In this document: positions 17,061 to 26,219 of the stretch, piece after piece | Position numbering within the stretch: position 1 is the stretch's first letter | How the letters are laid out: each line of letters opens with the position of its first letter | Source: Planctomycetaceae bacterium | Lineage (GTDB): Bacteria; Planctomycetota; Planctomycetia; Planctomycetales; Planctomycetaceae | Length of the DNA stretch: 64,000 bases | Direction: 5' to 3' | Assembly (NCBI GenBank): GCA_900299185.1 | Contig: OMIV01000190.1 | Coordinates: 1-64,000, forward strand | The notes under the pieces: model-generated | What the model saw: only the letters and a program-made list of their open reading frames with translations | What the model was told of the DNA's origin: nothing | Databases searched by the model: none | Made by a program: the position numbers and the translations under genes

Positions 17061-18799
17061 CGAGTCCTACCATTCCAACATCATCAGCACCTCGCCAGCG
17101 GGTGCGGCGTCGGCCCGTCCGAGCCATCCTCTTACACATCCTGCGACTAGCGTTGTTCGCGATCATCATCTTGTTGATTCATCAGAAGCACCAAGAGTTC
17201 GAATCGCGACGACTCGCAGCCACATCGTCCGCGTTATCCGTCGACGCGTTGCTTTCGCTGTTCCCAAGTGCGGCTCGCTTGAGCGACTCTGTCACCGAAC
17301 GAGGCGGTCAAATGGTGCTTGACCAAGACGGAAAGCTTTTGGGCTATGCCGTGCAATCAGCTCCGCAGTCCGATCGCGTTGTTGGGTTCTCTGGTTCAAC
17401 CAACGTGTTGATCGGCTTCGACGCTCAAGAACGCGTTGTTGTAGTTCGCATTCTTCACAGCCGAGACACTCGCGAGCACGTCGCTCACGTTGAACGTCAC
17501 GAGCAATTCTTGGCGACCTGGAACGGACTCTCTTGGGACGAAGCGGCGCGAATTCCCAAAGTCGATGCTGTCAGCGGCGCGACATTAACCAGCCTCGCGA
17601 TCGTCGAAGGTCTCACGCTGAGACTCGGTGGTCAGCGTCCGTCGTTGAGGTTTCCAGACGATCTGCAAATCCACGAAATCACGCCGCACTTGCCTGCTGC
17701 CGTGACGCTACGTCCTCGCGCCGACCAACCAATTGTCACGGACATCTTCGACCATGAAGACCGTCTCATTGGCTTTGCCATTCGAACGACGCCCGCCGCC
17801 GATTCCGAAATTGGATATCAAGGCCCCACCGACACTCTGCTTGTTTTCGACTCATCGCCAAAAGTCGCGGGCATGTCACTTCGTAAGAGTTATGACAACG
17901 ATCCCTATGTGGGTTATGTCCGAGATGAAGCGTCATTCACGGGCCTATTCGTAGGCCGCTCTCTCCCAGAACTCAGCAAACTGGATCCAAAAGCCGAAGG
18001 CATCGAAGGCGTATCCGGAGCGACAATGACCAGCATGGCCGTCGCACGCGGCATTGCTCCCGCAGTTCGTGCGGCAACCGATCGATCACTCGCCAAGAAA
18101 GCTGCAACAGCAATCTCATGGAAACTCCGAGATGTCGGAACCGTACTGATGCTGGTGCTGGCAAGCCTGATGTCCTTCACTCGTTTGCGAGGCATCAGTT
18201 GGTTGCGCATCACGTTTCAGATTGCGCTCATCAGCTACCTCGGCTTCTTAAATGGCGATCTGTTATCGCAAGCCTCACTCGTGGGTTGGGCTCAAGCAGG
18301 TATCCCCTGGAAGACCGCGCCGGGGCTAACTCTGCTGACTGCAGCGGCCCTATTGGTGCCGGCTTGCTCGCGAACTCAGCTCTATTGCCATCAAGTCTGT
18401 CCCTTAGGAGCTGCTCAACAACTACTGGTGAAGCACGCTCTCAAGCGTCGGTACTCAATTCAGCCCAAGTCGAGATGGAACAAGCTGAGTCGAATCATAC
18501 AGCTCATTCCGTTCGCATTGTTGGCGACCGTCATCGCCACCGCCCTCAAACACTGGCCGATCAACCTAGTTGCACTCGAACCGTTTGACGCGTTTCACGT
18601 GCGAATCGCCGGTGTAGCAACTCTTTCAGTGGCCGTAATCGGGTTGCTGACTTCGGCATTGGTCCCCATGGCTTATTGCCGCTACGGATGCCCGACAGGT
18701 GCGATGCTGAGCTATCTGCGCTTTCATTCGCGCAGTGATTGCTGGTCAGCCCGCGACTCATTGGCCGTCGCGCTGTTGGTACTGGCCTGCCTTCTTTGA
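17057..18799 (+). CDS. NosR-like membrane protein: two FMN-binding domains plus NapH-type Fe-S core
   Basis: The product is about 580 residues. An N-terminal membrane helix (about 22-42) leads into two tandem FMN-binding domains, each with the SGAT motif used for covalent FMN attachment to threonine (SGATLTS near 175, SGATMTS near 322). Then come about six membrane helices with two CxxxCP motifs (CHQVCP near 446, CRYGCP near 543) as in NapH and NosR, which pass electrons across the membrane. The C-terminal ferredoxin domain of NosR is missing. I chose the GTG at 17057 because it overlaps the WD40 stop as GTGA; an in-phase ATG at 17042 is the alternative. It likely carries electrons between quinol or Fe-S carriers and extracytoplasmic flavin. 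Confidence 0.8.
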   Translation: MTSPTIPTSSAPRQRVRRRPVRAILLHILRLALFAIIILLIHQKHQEFESRRLAATSSALSVDALLSLFPSAARLSDSVTERGGQMVLDQDGKLLGYAVQSAPQSDRVVGFSGSTNVLIGFDAQERVVVVRILHSRDTREHVAHVERHEQFLATWNGLSWDEAARIPKVDAVSGATLTSLAIVEGLTLRLGGQRPSLRFPDDLQIHEITPHLPAAVTLRPRADQPIVTDIFDHEDRLIGFAIRTTPAADSEIGYQGPTDTLLVFDSSPKVAGMSLRKSYDNDPYVGYVRDEASFTGLFVGRSLPELSKLDPKAEGIEGVSGATMTSMAVARGIAPAVRAATDRSLAKKAATAISWKLRDVGTVLMLVLASLMSFTRLRGISWLRITFQIALISYLGFLNGDLLSQASLVGWAQAGIPWKTAPGLTLLTAAALLVPACSRTQLYCHQVCPLGAAQQLLVKHALKRRYSIQPKSRWNKLSRIIQLIPFALLATVIATALKHWPINLVALEPFDAFHVRIAGVATLSVAVIGLLTSALVPMAYCRYGCPTGAMLSYLRFHSRSDCWSARDSLAVALLVLACLL

Positions 18800-19018
18800 T
18801 CGGTAATCCACAGCCGAAAACGGCGAGGCGCCATATCAAAATAAAGTCGTCTACTCGGTCGCGGTTTCCCCAAGTCAGCAAGTCCCCTAGGAGCGATTTC
18901 GGATGCAGCGCTATACTCGACGGCACTTTCTAGACCCCGCAGTTTCGATGGCATGAAGCCGCGTGCGGGTTGACTCACAACAGACGATTTCAACTTCACT
19001 GTGCAGGGAGGCGGATAC

Positions 19019-19951
19019 ATGAAGACGATGCTGGTCGTTGGTGTTGAAACAGTGGCAGGAGCAAATCTGGCGATCGAGTTCGCCTCGACCCATCGAGTTG
19101 TGGGGCTGTCGTCGGTACCCGGAGTTTCTCTCGCCGGCTGCTCAGTCCATTCGATCAAGGCTCATGATCCAGTCAGCGTGAAGAACTGGCTGCAACAAGA
19201 GCGACCAACTCACATCGTTTTCAGCGGCCAAGCCGCTCAATCTTGTTGTGATGAATGCCCTGCGCCGGCGATTGATCACAAAGTTGCTGCGACGTGGGCG
19301 AAGGCCGCTGCCGAGCAAGGCATCAGCTTCACCATGCTGTCGTCCGATGGCGTCTTCACGAGCCCTTGGTTGTCTCACTTCGAAGATGACGAAGAACATT
19401 TCTGCGCGACGCCAGAAGCTCAGGCCATTCGTCAAACTGAAGAAGCAGTCTTCGCTGGCTGCCCCGATGCATTGATCGTCCGCACGCATGTCTTCGGCTG
19501 GAGTCCGATCGAATCATCTCCCAGCTTTGCAGAGCGACTCCTAAGCCAGCTTGAGAACAACGAAGAGCTTTCCATCGACAGCTTGCGACATGCATCGCCG
19601 ATTCTGGCCTCTGACCTCGCGAAGTTGTTGCGAGAAGCGTTCGATGGCGAAGTGACTGGCTTGCTCCATATCGCAGGCGGCGAACGGACCAATCCCTATC
19701 AGTTCGCCGAACTCTTAGCCGAGGCCGCCGGGCTACCTCGGCCAGTGTTTGATTGGATTGAAGAACTGACCGACGTTGCGACGGACTTTGGCACAGGCGA
19801 GACGACGCTGAACTGCTCACAGGCGCGCGACTTACTGGAACAACCAATGCCGCTGTTAGTTGATGGCGTCAATCAACTGATGGCGCAGCGTCGCAACGGC
19901 TACTGCAACAAACTGCGATGCCGCGAAGACTCAGCCCGCCGAGCGGCATAA
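19019..19951 (+). CDS. RmlD-like NAD(P)-binding protein lacking catalytic Tyr/Lys
   Basis: The 310-residue product follows the dTDP-4-dehydrorhamnose reductase (RmlD) fold: an N-terminal Rossmann start (MLVVGVETVAGANLA), a THIVFSGQAAQS segment, a SSDGVFTSP segment in place of STDYVFDG, and later IVRTHVFGWSP, LLHIAGGERTNPYQFA. Where relatives have the catalytic YGRTK, the aligned stretch here reads EAQAI, so both Tyr and Lys appear lost, and the glycine motif is degenerate. It may bind a nucleotide or sugar without reducing it. The start at 19019 has an excellent GGGAGG site; the longer frame from GTG 19001 would lose it. It stands alone on its strand. Confidence 0.7.
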   Translation: MKTMLVVGVETVAGANLAIEFASTHRVVGLSSVPGVSLAGCSVHSIKAHDPVSVKNWLQQERPTHIVFSGQAAQSCCDECPAPAIDHKVAATWAKAAAEQGISFTMLSSDGVFTSPWLSHFEDDEEHFCATPEAQAIRQTEEAVFAGCPDALIVRTHVFGWSPIESSPSFAERLLSQLENNEELSIDSLRHASPILASDLAKLLREAFDGEVTGLLHIAGGERTNPYQFAELLAEAAGLPRPVFDWIEELTDVATDFGTGETTLNCSQARDLLEQPMPLLVDGVNQLMAQRRNGYCNKLRCREDSARRAA

Positions 19952-20077
19952 GCGACTCGCTCAACGATCAACGCAGCGGGGCGACCGAGAGTCTGTAGTA
20001 AGCGATGCACCAACTGCTCGTGCACCTCAGACTTCCCGGCAGCCCCGTTGTTTTTTTCACAACCATCGCCGCGATAA

Positions 20078-20902
20078 TCACAGTCTCGCGACAACCTGAG
20101 GAATCAACTGCGACAGCTTCTCGCCGCCAATGGCCGCGACTTTCAAGATCTTCGGCAGATCAACTGGCTCCAACTCGTCCGGCAAGCACATGTCAGTGAC
20201 GATCGAAAACCCGAGCACACGCAAGTTGGCATGCTTAGCAACGATCGCTTCAGGGACTGTCGACATGCCGACAACGTCAGCACCGATCGTTCTCAACATG
20301 CGATACTCTGCTCGCGTTTCAAGATTCGGGCCTGCGACCGCAACGAACACGCCCTCTCTCAACGACATGCCGATGCCGGCGGCAGCTTGCTTGGCCACCT
20401 CAATCAATCGCTTGTCATAAGGCTCGCACATATCGGGAAAGCGAGGCCCCAAGGTGTCGTCATTAATCCCACGCAGCGGATTGTCGCCCAGCAAGTTGAT
20501 GTGGTCCTCAATGAGCATGACATCGGCGAGTTTGAAGCTCGGGTTCATCCCCCCTGCAGCATTGGTGACAATCAGAATCTCGATGCCCAACGCCTTCATG
20601 ACTCGGACCGGAAACGTCACCTGTTGCAGGGAATAGCCCTCGTAGAAATGAAAGCGACCTTCCATAGCCACGATCGGCACACCACTTAATTCTCCGCAAA
20701 CGAGCTGCCCTTTGTGAGACTCCACCGTCGATGTCGGGAAGTGAGGAATCTGCGAGTAATGAATCACTGCGTCCTGCTGAATCTGAGCGGCAAGTCCACC
20801 GAGCCCCGTCCCCAAGATCAAACCAACCTTGGGAGTTGCATTCCATCGAGCCCGAATACTGGATGCCGCTTCGGCAATCTGATTAGCTAGTCCGATCATC
20901 AT
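20078..20902 (-). CDS. Purine nucleoside phosphorylase
   Basis: The 274-residue product is a trimeric-type (class I) purine nucleoside phosphorylase of normal length. Family blocks are [11 protein letters not shown] near the start, the phosphate-binding [61 protein letters not shown] with the base-binding Glu, and [14 protein letters not shown] with the sugar-site Met. It cleaves inosine and guanosine with phosphate to free base and ribose 1-phosphate in the cytoplasm, for purine salvage. The start could be either of the two adjacent ATGs at 20902 or 20899. The gene is alone and divergent from the terpene-cyclase-fold gene. Confidence 0.92.
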   Translation of the reverse strand: MMIGLANQIAEAASSIRARWNATPKVGLILGTGLGGLAAQIQQDAVIHYSQIPHFPTSTVESHKGQLVCGELSGVPIVAMEGRFHFYEGYSLQQVTFPVRVMKALGIEILIVTNAAGGMNPSFKLADVMLIEDHINLLGDNPLRGINDDTLGPRFPDMCEPYDKRLIEVAKQAAAGIGMSLREGVFVAVAGPNLETRAEYRMLRTIGADVVGMSTVPEAIVAKHANLRVLGFSIVTDMCLPDELEPVDLPKILKVAAIGGEKLSQLIPQVVARL

Positions 20903-21021
20903 TGTTCCTTATTGAGCGAGCTGCTCCCGAACGTTGTACCGCCTAGGATCCACAAATCTGCCCACATCCAGAATCAGTCCACCGCGCGGACCAATCGAGC
21001 ATCCAAACACCGAGAACCAAC

Positions 21022-22101
21022 ATGTCTGAATCTCAACCAGCATTAACTCTCGGCTCTTCACCAGCCTCGCTCACCAGGCGATTTATCGGCTTGGTGTTCT
21101 TCGCGGTACTGATCGGACCGAATTGCATCCCAGCGGCAATCGCAGCACCAACCCCTCAGGAAGTCGATCGCTCCCTATCGCGCGCTATCAGCTACCTCGC
21201 GTCTCAACAACAAGCCTCTGGAGCGTGGCGCGCACCTCAAGGCGAATCGATGGCCATGACGTCTCTGACGTTGATGGCCTTTATGGCAACCGGTCACGTT
21301 CCCAGCGAAGGACCTCATGGCAAGAACATGGAACGAGCCATTCGCTGGGTTGTCGACCGACAACTCCCCACGGGCCTGCTCGCCATGAACCAAGTGCATG
21401 GAATCATGTACGAACACGGAATCTGCACTCTGATGCTGGCGGAAGTAGCTGGGATGGTTGATGAGCCCCTCGCCTCGCGCGTTCGGACAAGCTTGGCAGC
21501 CGCCGTGAAGCTCATTCTGCAAGCTCAGGCCGTCCCCAAAGTAAACCAGCACGTGGGCGGCTGGCGATACTCTGCAACCAGCAACGACAGCGACCTCAGC
21601 GCTACAGGTTGGCAATTACTCGCACTGCGAGCAGCCAAAGACGTCGGCTGCGATGTCCCCAGCGCCTCAATCGAAGCAGCGGTGAGTTACGTCAAACGCT
21701 GCACCGCTCGTCCAGGCGGATTCAGCTACATGCCCGGCGATGGAGTCACGGCAACTCGAACCGGTACCGGAATCCTCTGCCTGGAGGTCTGTGGTAATCA
21801 CCACGCTCCCGAAACAATCGCCGCCGCTCAATTTCTGCGTCGGCGCCCGCCTCGATATCAAGATGGCTGGTTCTTCTACGGTGCGTACTACAGTTCAATC
21901 GGCATGTTCAAAGTCGGCGGCGATTATTGGACAGAAACTCGCGATGCTCTCACCACAGAATTGATCGCCCATCAAGCCGGCGATGGAGCCTGGACCGGAA
22001 ACAGCACTAATGAATTCTCCAACGGCCCCATCTATTGCACCAGCCTGGCAACCCTCGCCCTCGCAGTCGAATACCAGTACCTGCCGATTTACCAGCGGTG
22101 A
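21022..22101 (+). CDS. Exported prenyltransferase/squalene-oxidase-repeat protein
   Basis: The 359-residue product has a signal peptide (about 1-41, ending AAIAAP). After this come four or more alpha-toroid repeats with the pattern of a helix followed by a GGW or GAW turn: ISYLASQQQASGAW, then GGWRY, GGFSY and GAWTG. This is the terpene cyclase/prenyltransferase fold. It lacks the DXDD motif of squalene-hopene cyclase and is about half that size, so it is not a hopene cyclase; such exported proteins are common in planctomycetes and their role is unknown. No clear Shine-Dalgarno precedes the ATG at 21022. It is convergent with the next gene. Confidence 0.8.
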   Translation: MSESQPALTLGSSPASLTRRFIGLVFFAVLIGPNCIPAAIAAPTPQEVDRSLSRAISYLASQQQASGAWRAPQGESMAMTSLTLMAFMATGHVPSEGPHGKNMERAIRWVVDRQLPTGLLAMNQVHGIMYEHGICTLMLAEVAGMVDEPLASRVRTSLAAAVKLILQAQAVPKVNQHVGGWRYSATSNDSDLSATGWQLLALRAAKDVGCDVPSASIEAAVSYVKRCTARPGGFSYMPGDGVTATRTGTGILCLEVCGNHHAPETIAAAQFLRRRPPRYQDGWFFYGAYYSSIGMFKVGGDYWTETRDALTTELIAHQAGDGAWTGNSTNEFSNGPIYCTSLATLALAVEYQYLPIYQR

Positions 22102-22146
22102 TTAACACCCACAGAACGAGAATCGCCCCAAAAACCTCACAGTTTT

Positions 22147-22584
22147 CTACTTCGATGTCATTGAAACATCGACCGTATTGGCTCCCTTCACGACGGTCGC
22201 CTTTACGCCGCTCGTCTTATAGTCACGATACTTTACCGGAATTTTTGAAGTATCAACGGGCGGCTTTACCCCCTTCGCAACTTCAATCGGATCAAGCGAG
22301 GGAATCGGCGGAGGCAACACGACAACATCGTAACTACCAGCTCGCAGTCCACCTTCCGGTGTCACGATCTGAAAAGTGCCATCGGGTTTCAACTCGGCTC
22401 CACCGACAATAGACGACACCGGATCTCGCATCTCGACGCGCCCCTCGCCATATGGAGCACCATCTAGCGTCACTTTTCCCGCAACTTCCCCGATAACGGG
22501 GCCCGCTGCACCGGAACACCCCACAGACACGATCGCACAAACCACAGTCAAAACACTATTGCCCAACCGCAAACTAATTGACAT
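22147..22584 (-). CDS. Small lipoprotein with transthyretin/CarboxypepD-like domain
   Basis: The 145-residue product has a lipoprotein signal with lipobox VSVGC (Cys23), then a beta-rich domain (GKVTLDGAPYGEGRVEM, then a GTFQIVTPEGGLRAGSYDVVV stretch) typical of carboxypeptidase-regulatory or transthyretin-like folds. In planctomycetes such small lipoproteins often follow DUF1559 genes, and here it lies 98 bases downstream of one on the same strand, so they probably form one unit. A role on the cell surface, binding or presenting the pilin-like partner, is inference only. Confidence 0.8.
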   Translation of the reverse strand: MSISLRLGNSVLTVVCAIVSVGCSGAAGPVIGEVAGKVTLDGAPYGEGRVEMRDPVSSIVGGAELKPDGTFQIVTPEGGLRAGSYDVVVLPPPIPSLDPIEVAKGVKPPVDTSKIPVKYRDYKTSGVKATVVKGANTVDVSMTSK

Positions 22585-22682
22585 AACCAGAACCAGTCTC
22601 GCAACACCACGTTTTTCCCGGGAGAAGAAGCCCTCAAAATGAGTCGGGCGACCATTACTGGCCGCTCGACAATTATCGCGCC

Positions 22683-23630
22683 CTAGCTCGCGTCATCAAT
22701 CCCATTCACCACCGCCCCGTCATCGCGCGAGCACATATTCTTCAATGTTGTGATGTCAAAGTTCTCAGCCAAAAACTTAACGGAGCCATCACCCAAGAGA
22801 ACGTGAGCGCCTCCAACGTGCGCCGACTGAATCCCTTTATTATTACCATCATCAACATTCATTCCAGACACCGTCGAATCCTTAAAATTGATCGGATACC
22901 TAACGGCCGTCATATTCATATAGCGATCATTCCACACCGAGCCCATCCAGCCGGTGTATCGATCAGAAACTCGAATATCCACTTTAGTATTCCCCGCACC
23001 AAATCCCCAGTCAGATTGCTCACAAACCAGAATCTGGTTCGTCGACCCATCCGTAATGTGCTTAAAACCAATCTTCGCACCACCAGGACTATTACTTGGA
23101 ATGAGCACACCGGAATTCGCCATTACCCCACTACCAGGATTCACGATGGTCCCATACGTGTCGTTACCAGCCACTCCCGTATACGTCGGTGCGACCTGCG
23201 TGTTGCCACTGAAAGAACTAAACACTGACAACGGCGAAGAGGGGCAAATAAACCCTTGTGGAACCACACCCGACAGAATCGCTTTGTTATAGCAAGTCGT
23301 CAGCACGAACCCGGGGCCACTTGGACTCGCACCATTCGCCTGGGTAAAGTCGAGTTTTTCATACAACGCAAGCTGATCAATATTGGGTAGAATCGCCATC
23401 CAAAATGAGATTCCCCAGCCGTTATTATTGGTGCCACCAGGAGGAAAAACCGTTGCAGTCTCTTCATACGACATCAATGCCAACCCGATCTGCTTCAAGT
23501 TATTTCGACACTGACTACGCCGAGCAGCTTCCCTAGCCTGCTGAACAGCCGGCAGCAACAACGCCACCAAAACAGCAATAATCGCGATCACAACCAGTAA
23601 TTCGATCAACGTAAATCCACGACGACGCAT
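22683..23630 (-). CDS. DUF1559 protein with type IV prepilin N-terminus
   Basis: The 315-residue product starts [20 protein letters not shown], a type IV prepilin leader with cleavage after Gly5 and the conserved Glu at mature position five. The long helix continues into [22 protein letters not shown], the DUF1559 hallmark, and a beta-rich head follows. The C-terminal [17 protein letters not shown] contains the H-x9-DG pattern also seen across this family. Planctomycetes hold many DUF1559 copies; they are thought to be pseudopilin-like surface proteins, and their precise role is unsettled. An AGGA site lies about a dozen bases before the ATG. The small lipoprotein gene follows. Confidence 0.95.
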   Translation of the reverse strand: MRRRGFTLIELLVVIAIIAVLVALLLPAVQQAREAARRSQCRNNLKQIGLALMSYEETATVFPPGGTNNNGWGISFWMAILPNIDQLALYEKLDFTQANGASPSGPGFVLTTCYNKAILSGVVPQGFICPSSPLSVFSSFSGNTQVAPTYTGVAGNDTYGTIVNPGSGVMANSGVLIPSNSPGGAKIGFKHITDGSTNQILVCEQSDWGFGAGNTKVDIRVSDRYTGWMGSVWNDRYMNMTAVRYPINFKDSTVSGMNVDDGNNKGIQSAHVGGAHVLLGDGSVKFLAENFDITTLKNMCSRDDGAVVNGIDDAS

Positions 23631-24239
23631 ACCAGAATCCTAACATTCAAGAGCTACTCATTTAAAAAACGCACAACACCTAAATCGCCAGCAGTCGAAC
23701 ACAACGTCGAATGCGGTTGGAAATCGCGAGCAACAAACTCATGGCCTTACGAACCACACCTGGTCAAATAATCTCACCGCCGATAACCCAATAAACTTGC
23801 CCGTTCGCCCCTCATGAATCTTTCAGCCCAAGAACTGCTTGGCGAAAACGCTGCAAACTCAAGCCGCAATATGCAACAATGTGCCTAATCGCCGCACTTT
23901 GGTTACGCGATTTCCCCCAGCCGTCTCATTTTTCCTGCAATCAAAAGCACGATCCATTCAGACTGGCTTAGGAACGCTCGCGAACTTTCTGCAATCGGCT
24001 TGCACAGGCTAAGACGAAACATCACAGCCAAACCTCACTTCGTGTACAGGGAGAGCAGACTCAATACGAATCACGTCGAACAATCGCCTCGATTCCACAA
24101 TCATATTCCGAGTTGCCAAAACGAGACCGACTCATCAGCACCTCGACAGCCACCATCGCAATAATACTCAAAGAGCGGACCCCAATCCCCTGGGGTCCGC
24201 TCTCCAAAACGCCTTTGAAATGAATTAGTACTGACATAC
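23631..24239. other. Long divergent intergenic region with one strong hairpin
   Basis: This 609-base region separates two divergent genes, DUF1559 and the lipoyl/octanoyl transferase. It is richer in A and T than the flanking genes. Apart from the hairpin at 24172-24203 I see no gene, repeat array or RNA element. Open frames here have no credible start or family signature. Confidence 0.5.
24172..24203. repeat. Isolated perfect hairpin, 13-base stem
   Basis: AGAGCGGACCCCA (24172-24184) pairs perfectly with TGGGGTCCGCTCT (24191-24203) around a 6-base loop. No T-run follows in either direction. It lies 37 bases before the start of the lipoyl/octanoyl transferase gene, so it could be a leader structure, the end of an unseen small RNA, or a dispersed repeat. 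Confidence 0.6.
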
Positions 24240-25013
24240 ATGCCCATAGCTCCTAACTCACCACGCATTCGATTGCTCATCCAAGAACTCGACTGTTCCG
24301 GTTCAATAAACATGGCAACCGACGAATGCCTATTAGAAACAGCCCTCGCCCACGATATTTCGACCGTTCGGATTTATGGCTGGGACCAAGCGACCGTTTC
24401 ACTGGGTTATTTCCAGCCCCCCGACGATCCAGATCGAATGCTGAGATTCGGCCAATTACCAACGGTAAGGCGCCTTTCAGGTGGGGGCGCAATTCTGCAT
24501 CATTTCGAAATTACCTATTCGATCGCATTGGGCTCATCACACCCACTAGCGATCGAACCAGGTCGCCTCTATCAACTCGCCCATGAGGCGATAAACACTG
24601 AACTTGCCTCACTTCGCCTTCCCACTCGCCTGCGCGGATCTGACCTCAAAGATGGACCAGAACCGTTCCTCTGCTTTAGCCGAGGCGACAAGAACGACCT
24701 CGTATTTGGATCCGCAAAAATTGTAGGCAGCGCTCAACGTCGAAGGCGAGGAGCGGTCCTGCAACATGGAAGTTTGATTCTTCGAAGTTCGCCGCACGCA
24801 TCCGAGATTCGGGGTATTATGGATCTCGCTCCCAATTGCTTAATCCCGAATGATTTCCGAGATCGACTTGGCAACGCAATCGCTCAACGATTGGGTAACT
24901 CCATTGAATCAACAGAACTCACAGACGCCGAGCTCTCGCGTGTCAACGAATTGATCGAGAGCAGATACTCACACCTCAATTGGGGTCGGCCATCAACAGC
25001 AATCGTCAGCTGA
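24240..25013 (+). CDS. Lipoate-protein ligase / octanoyltransferase family protein
   Basis: The 257-residue product belongs to the biotin/lipoate A/B ligase family. Visible are NMATDECLL (family MAxDExLL), RRLSGGGAILHH (77-88, the acyl-binding loop), and KIVGSAQRRRRGAVLQHGSL (160-179) with the conserved Lys160. Cys145 in PFLCFSRGD lies where LipM-type octanoyltransferases carry their catalytic cysteine, so transfer of octanoyl from acyl carrier protein to lipoyl-domain proteins (GcvH, E2 subunits) is more likely than ATP-dependent ligation. The ATG at 24240 has no visible Shine-Dalgarno. It acts in the cytoplasm. Confidence 0.85.
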   Translation: MPIAPNSPRIRLLIQELDCSGSINMATDECLLETALAHDISTVRIYGWDQATVSLGYFQPPDDPDRMLRFGQLPTVRRLSGGGAILHHFEITYSIALGSSHPLAIEPGRLYQLAHEAINTELASLRLPTRLRGSDLKDGPEPFLCFSRGDKNDLVFGSAKIVGSAQRRRRGAVLQHGSLILRSSPHASEIRGIMDLAPNCLIPNDFRDRLGNAIAQRLGNSIESTELTDAELSRVNELIESRYSHLNWGRPSTAIVS

Positions 25014-25147
25014 GACTAATCAAGCCACAGCCGGCTGTATGCTCCAAGATTCAACGCGCCCGTTCGTCATTGCCGGAAGCGGGACCTTCTTTGATATTCA
25101 AATCAGCGGTCCGACTATCTATCGATCAGAATTAAAGGTTTTCTCTA

Positions 25148-26188
25148 ATGACACACCAGCTCCCAGATGCCTTTAATAATGAAGCAGAATTAGACGAGTT
25201 CATGACTCGCCCGTCGGAAACATTGATATCATTCATCAGGACGGTAGCTAGCCCACTGGTAATCCTCGGTGCTGGCGGAAAAATGGGACCAACACTAGCA
25301 GTCTTAGCCAAGCGAGCCGCCACTGCGGCAATCCATCCGCTAGAAGTCATCGCAGTGAGCCGGTTCTCGGACGCCGGAGCCAAAATGTGGCTCAACTCCC
25401 AAGGTGTAACGACACTGTCGTCAGATCTCCTCGAACGACAGCAAATCGATGCTCTGCCGAACGCACGGGATATTATCTACCTCGTCGGCATGAAGTTTGG
25501 AACGAGTACAAATCCGTCACGAACATGGGCCATCAACACTGTGGTCCCACCACTGATTTGTGAGCGATATCAACAATCGAGAATCGTCGCACTTTCGACA
25601 GGAAATGTTTATCCGTTAGCGCATGTCACAGACAGCGGCTCTCTCGAAAGTGATCCACTCACTCCAATCGGCGAATATGCCAACGCAGCCGTCGCGCGAG
25701 AACGAGTCTTCGAATACTGCGCGCGTCGTTAAGGGAATAATGTCGCGCAATTGCGTCTAAGTTACGCGCTGGATCTGCGATATGGAGTCGCAGCCGATCT
25801 CGCTCAGAAGATTTGGCACAATACCCCCATCGATTTGGCAACGGGGCATTTCAACGGCATCTGGCAAGGCGATGCGAACGACATGATCTTGCGATCGTTC
25901 GATCTCACGGCAAGTCCAGTTGCGGCATTTAATCTGTCGAGTGCATCGATCTACTCGATTAGAGAAACCGCCTTGCGACTCGGTCAACTCCTCGAACGCA
26001 AACCGCGGTTCATTGGGGTGGAATCAGGAACTGCATTCGTCAGTAACACAACCTTGATTACGTCAAAGCTCGGCGTACCTCCCACCGCGCTGAATGCGAC
26101 ATTAAATTGGATAGCACATTGGGTGCGATCCGGGGGCAGGTCTCTCAATAGACCCACCCACTTCGATGTTCGCGATGGCCAATTCTGA
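25148..26188 (+). pseudogene. NAD-dependent epimerase-like gene interrupted by in-frame TAA
   Basis: Two open segments in the same phase are joined by a single TAA at 25730-25732. The first (25148-25729) carries VILGAGGKMGPTLA (Rossmann glycine motif), IVALSTGNVYP and GEYANAAVARERVFEYC, where the usual Tyr of YxxxK becomes YANAAVA. The second (25733-26188) carries LRLSYALDLRYGV, NLSSASIYSIRETALRLG and a typical C-terminal region. Together they make one NAD-dependent epimerase/dehydratase-like protein of about 345 residues. No frameshift is needed; only the stop codon breaks it. The catalytic Lys is also absent from the usual place. It may be a pseudogene, a sequencing error, or a readthrough case. 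Confidence 0.7.
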
Positions 26189-26219
26189 TATCTCTCAAAT
26201 TGATTTCTCAAACGATCAA

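Noticed and set aside
20078-20902. Purine nucleoside phosphorylase as HpnG, the hopanoid nucleosidase
   Set aside because: It has the standard purine nucleoside phosphorylase active-site blocks and lies about 14 kb from hpnH on the other strand.
21022-22101. Terpene-cyclase-fold protein as squalene-hopene cyclase
   Set aside because: It is about half the size, has a signal peptide, and lacks a DXDD motif.
25730-25732. TAA in the epimerase as programmed readthrough
   Set aside because: No known readthrough context follows it, and the catalytic lysine is also missing, so decay is simpler; the point remains listed as a finding to check.
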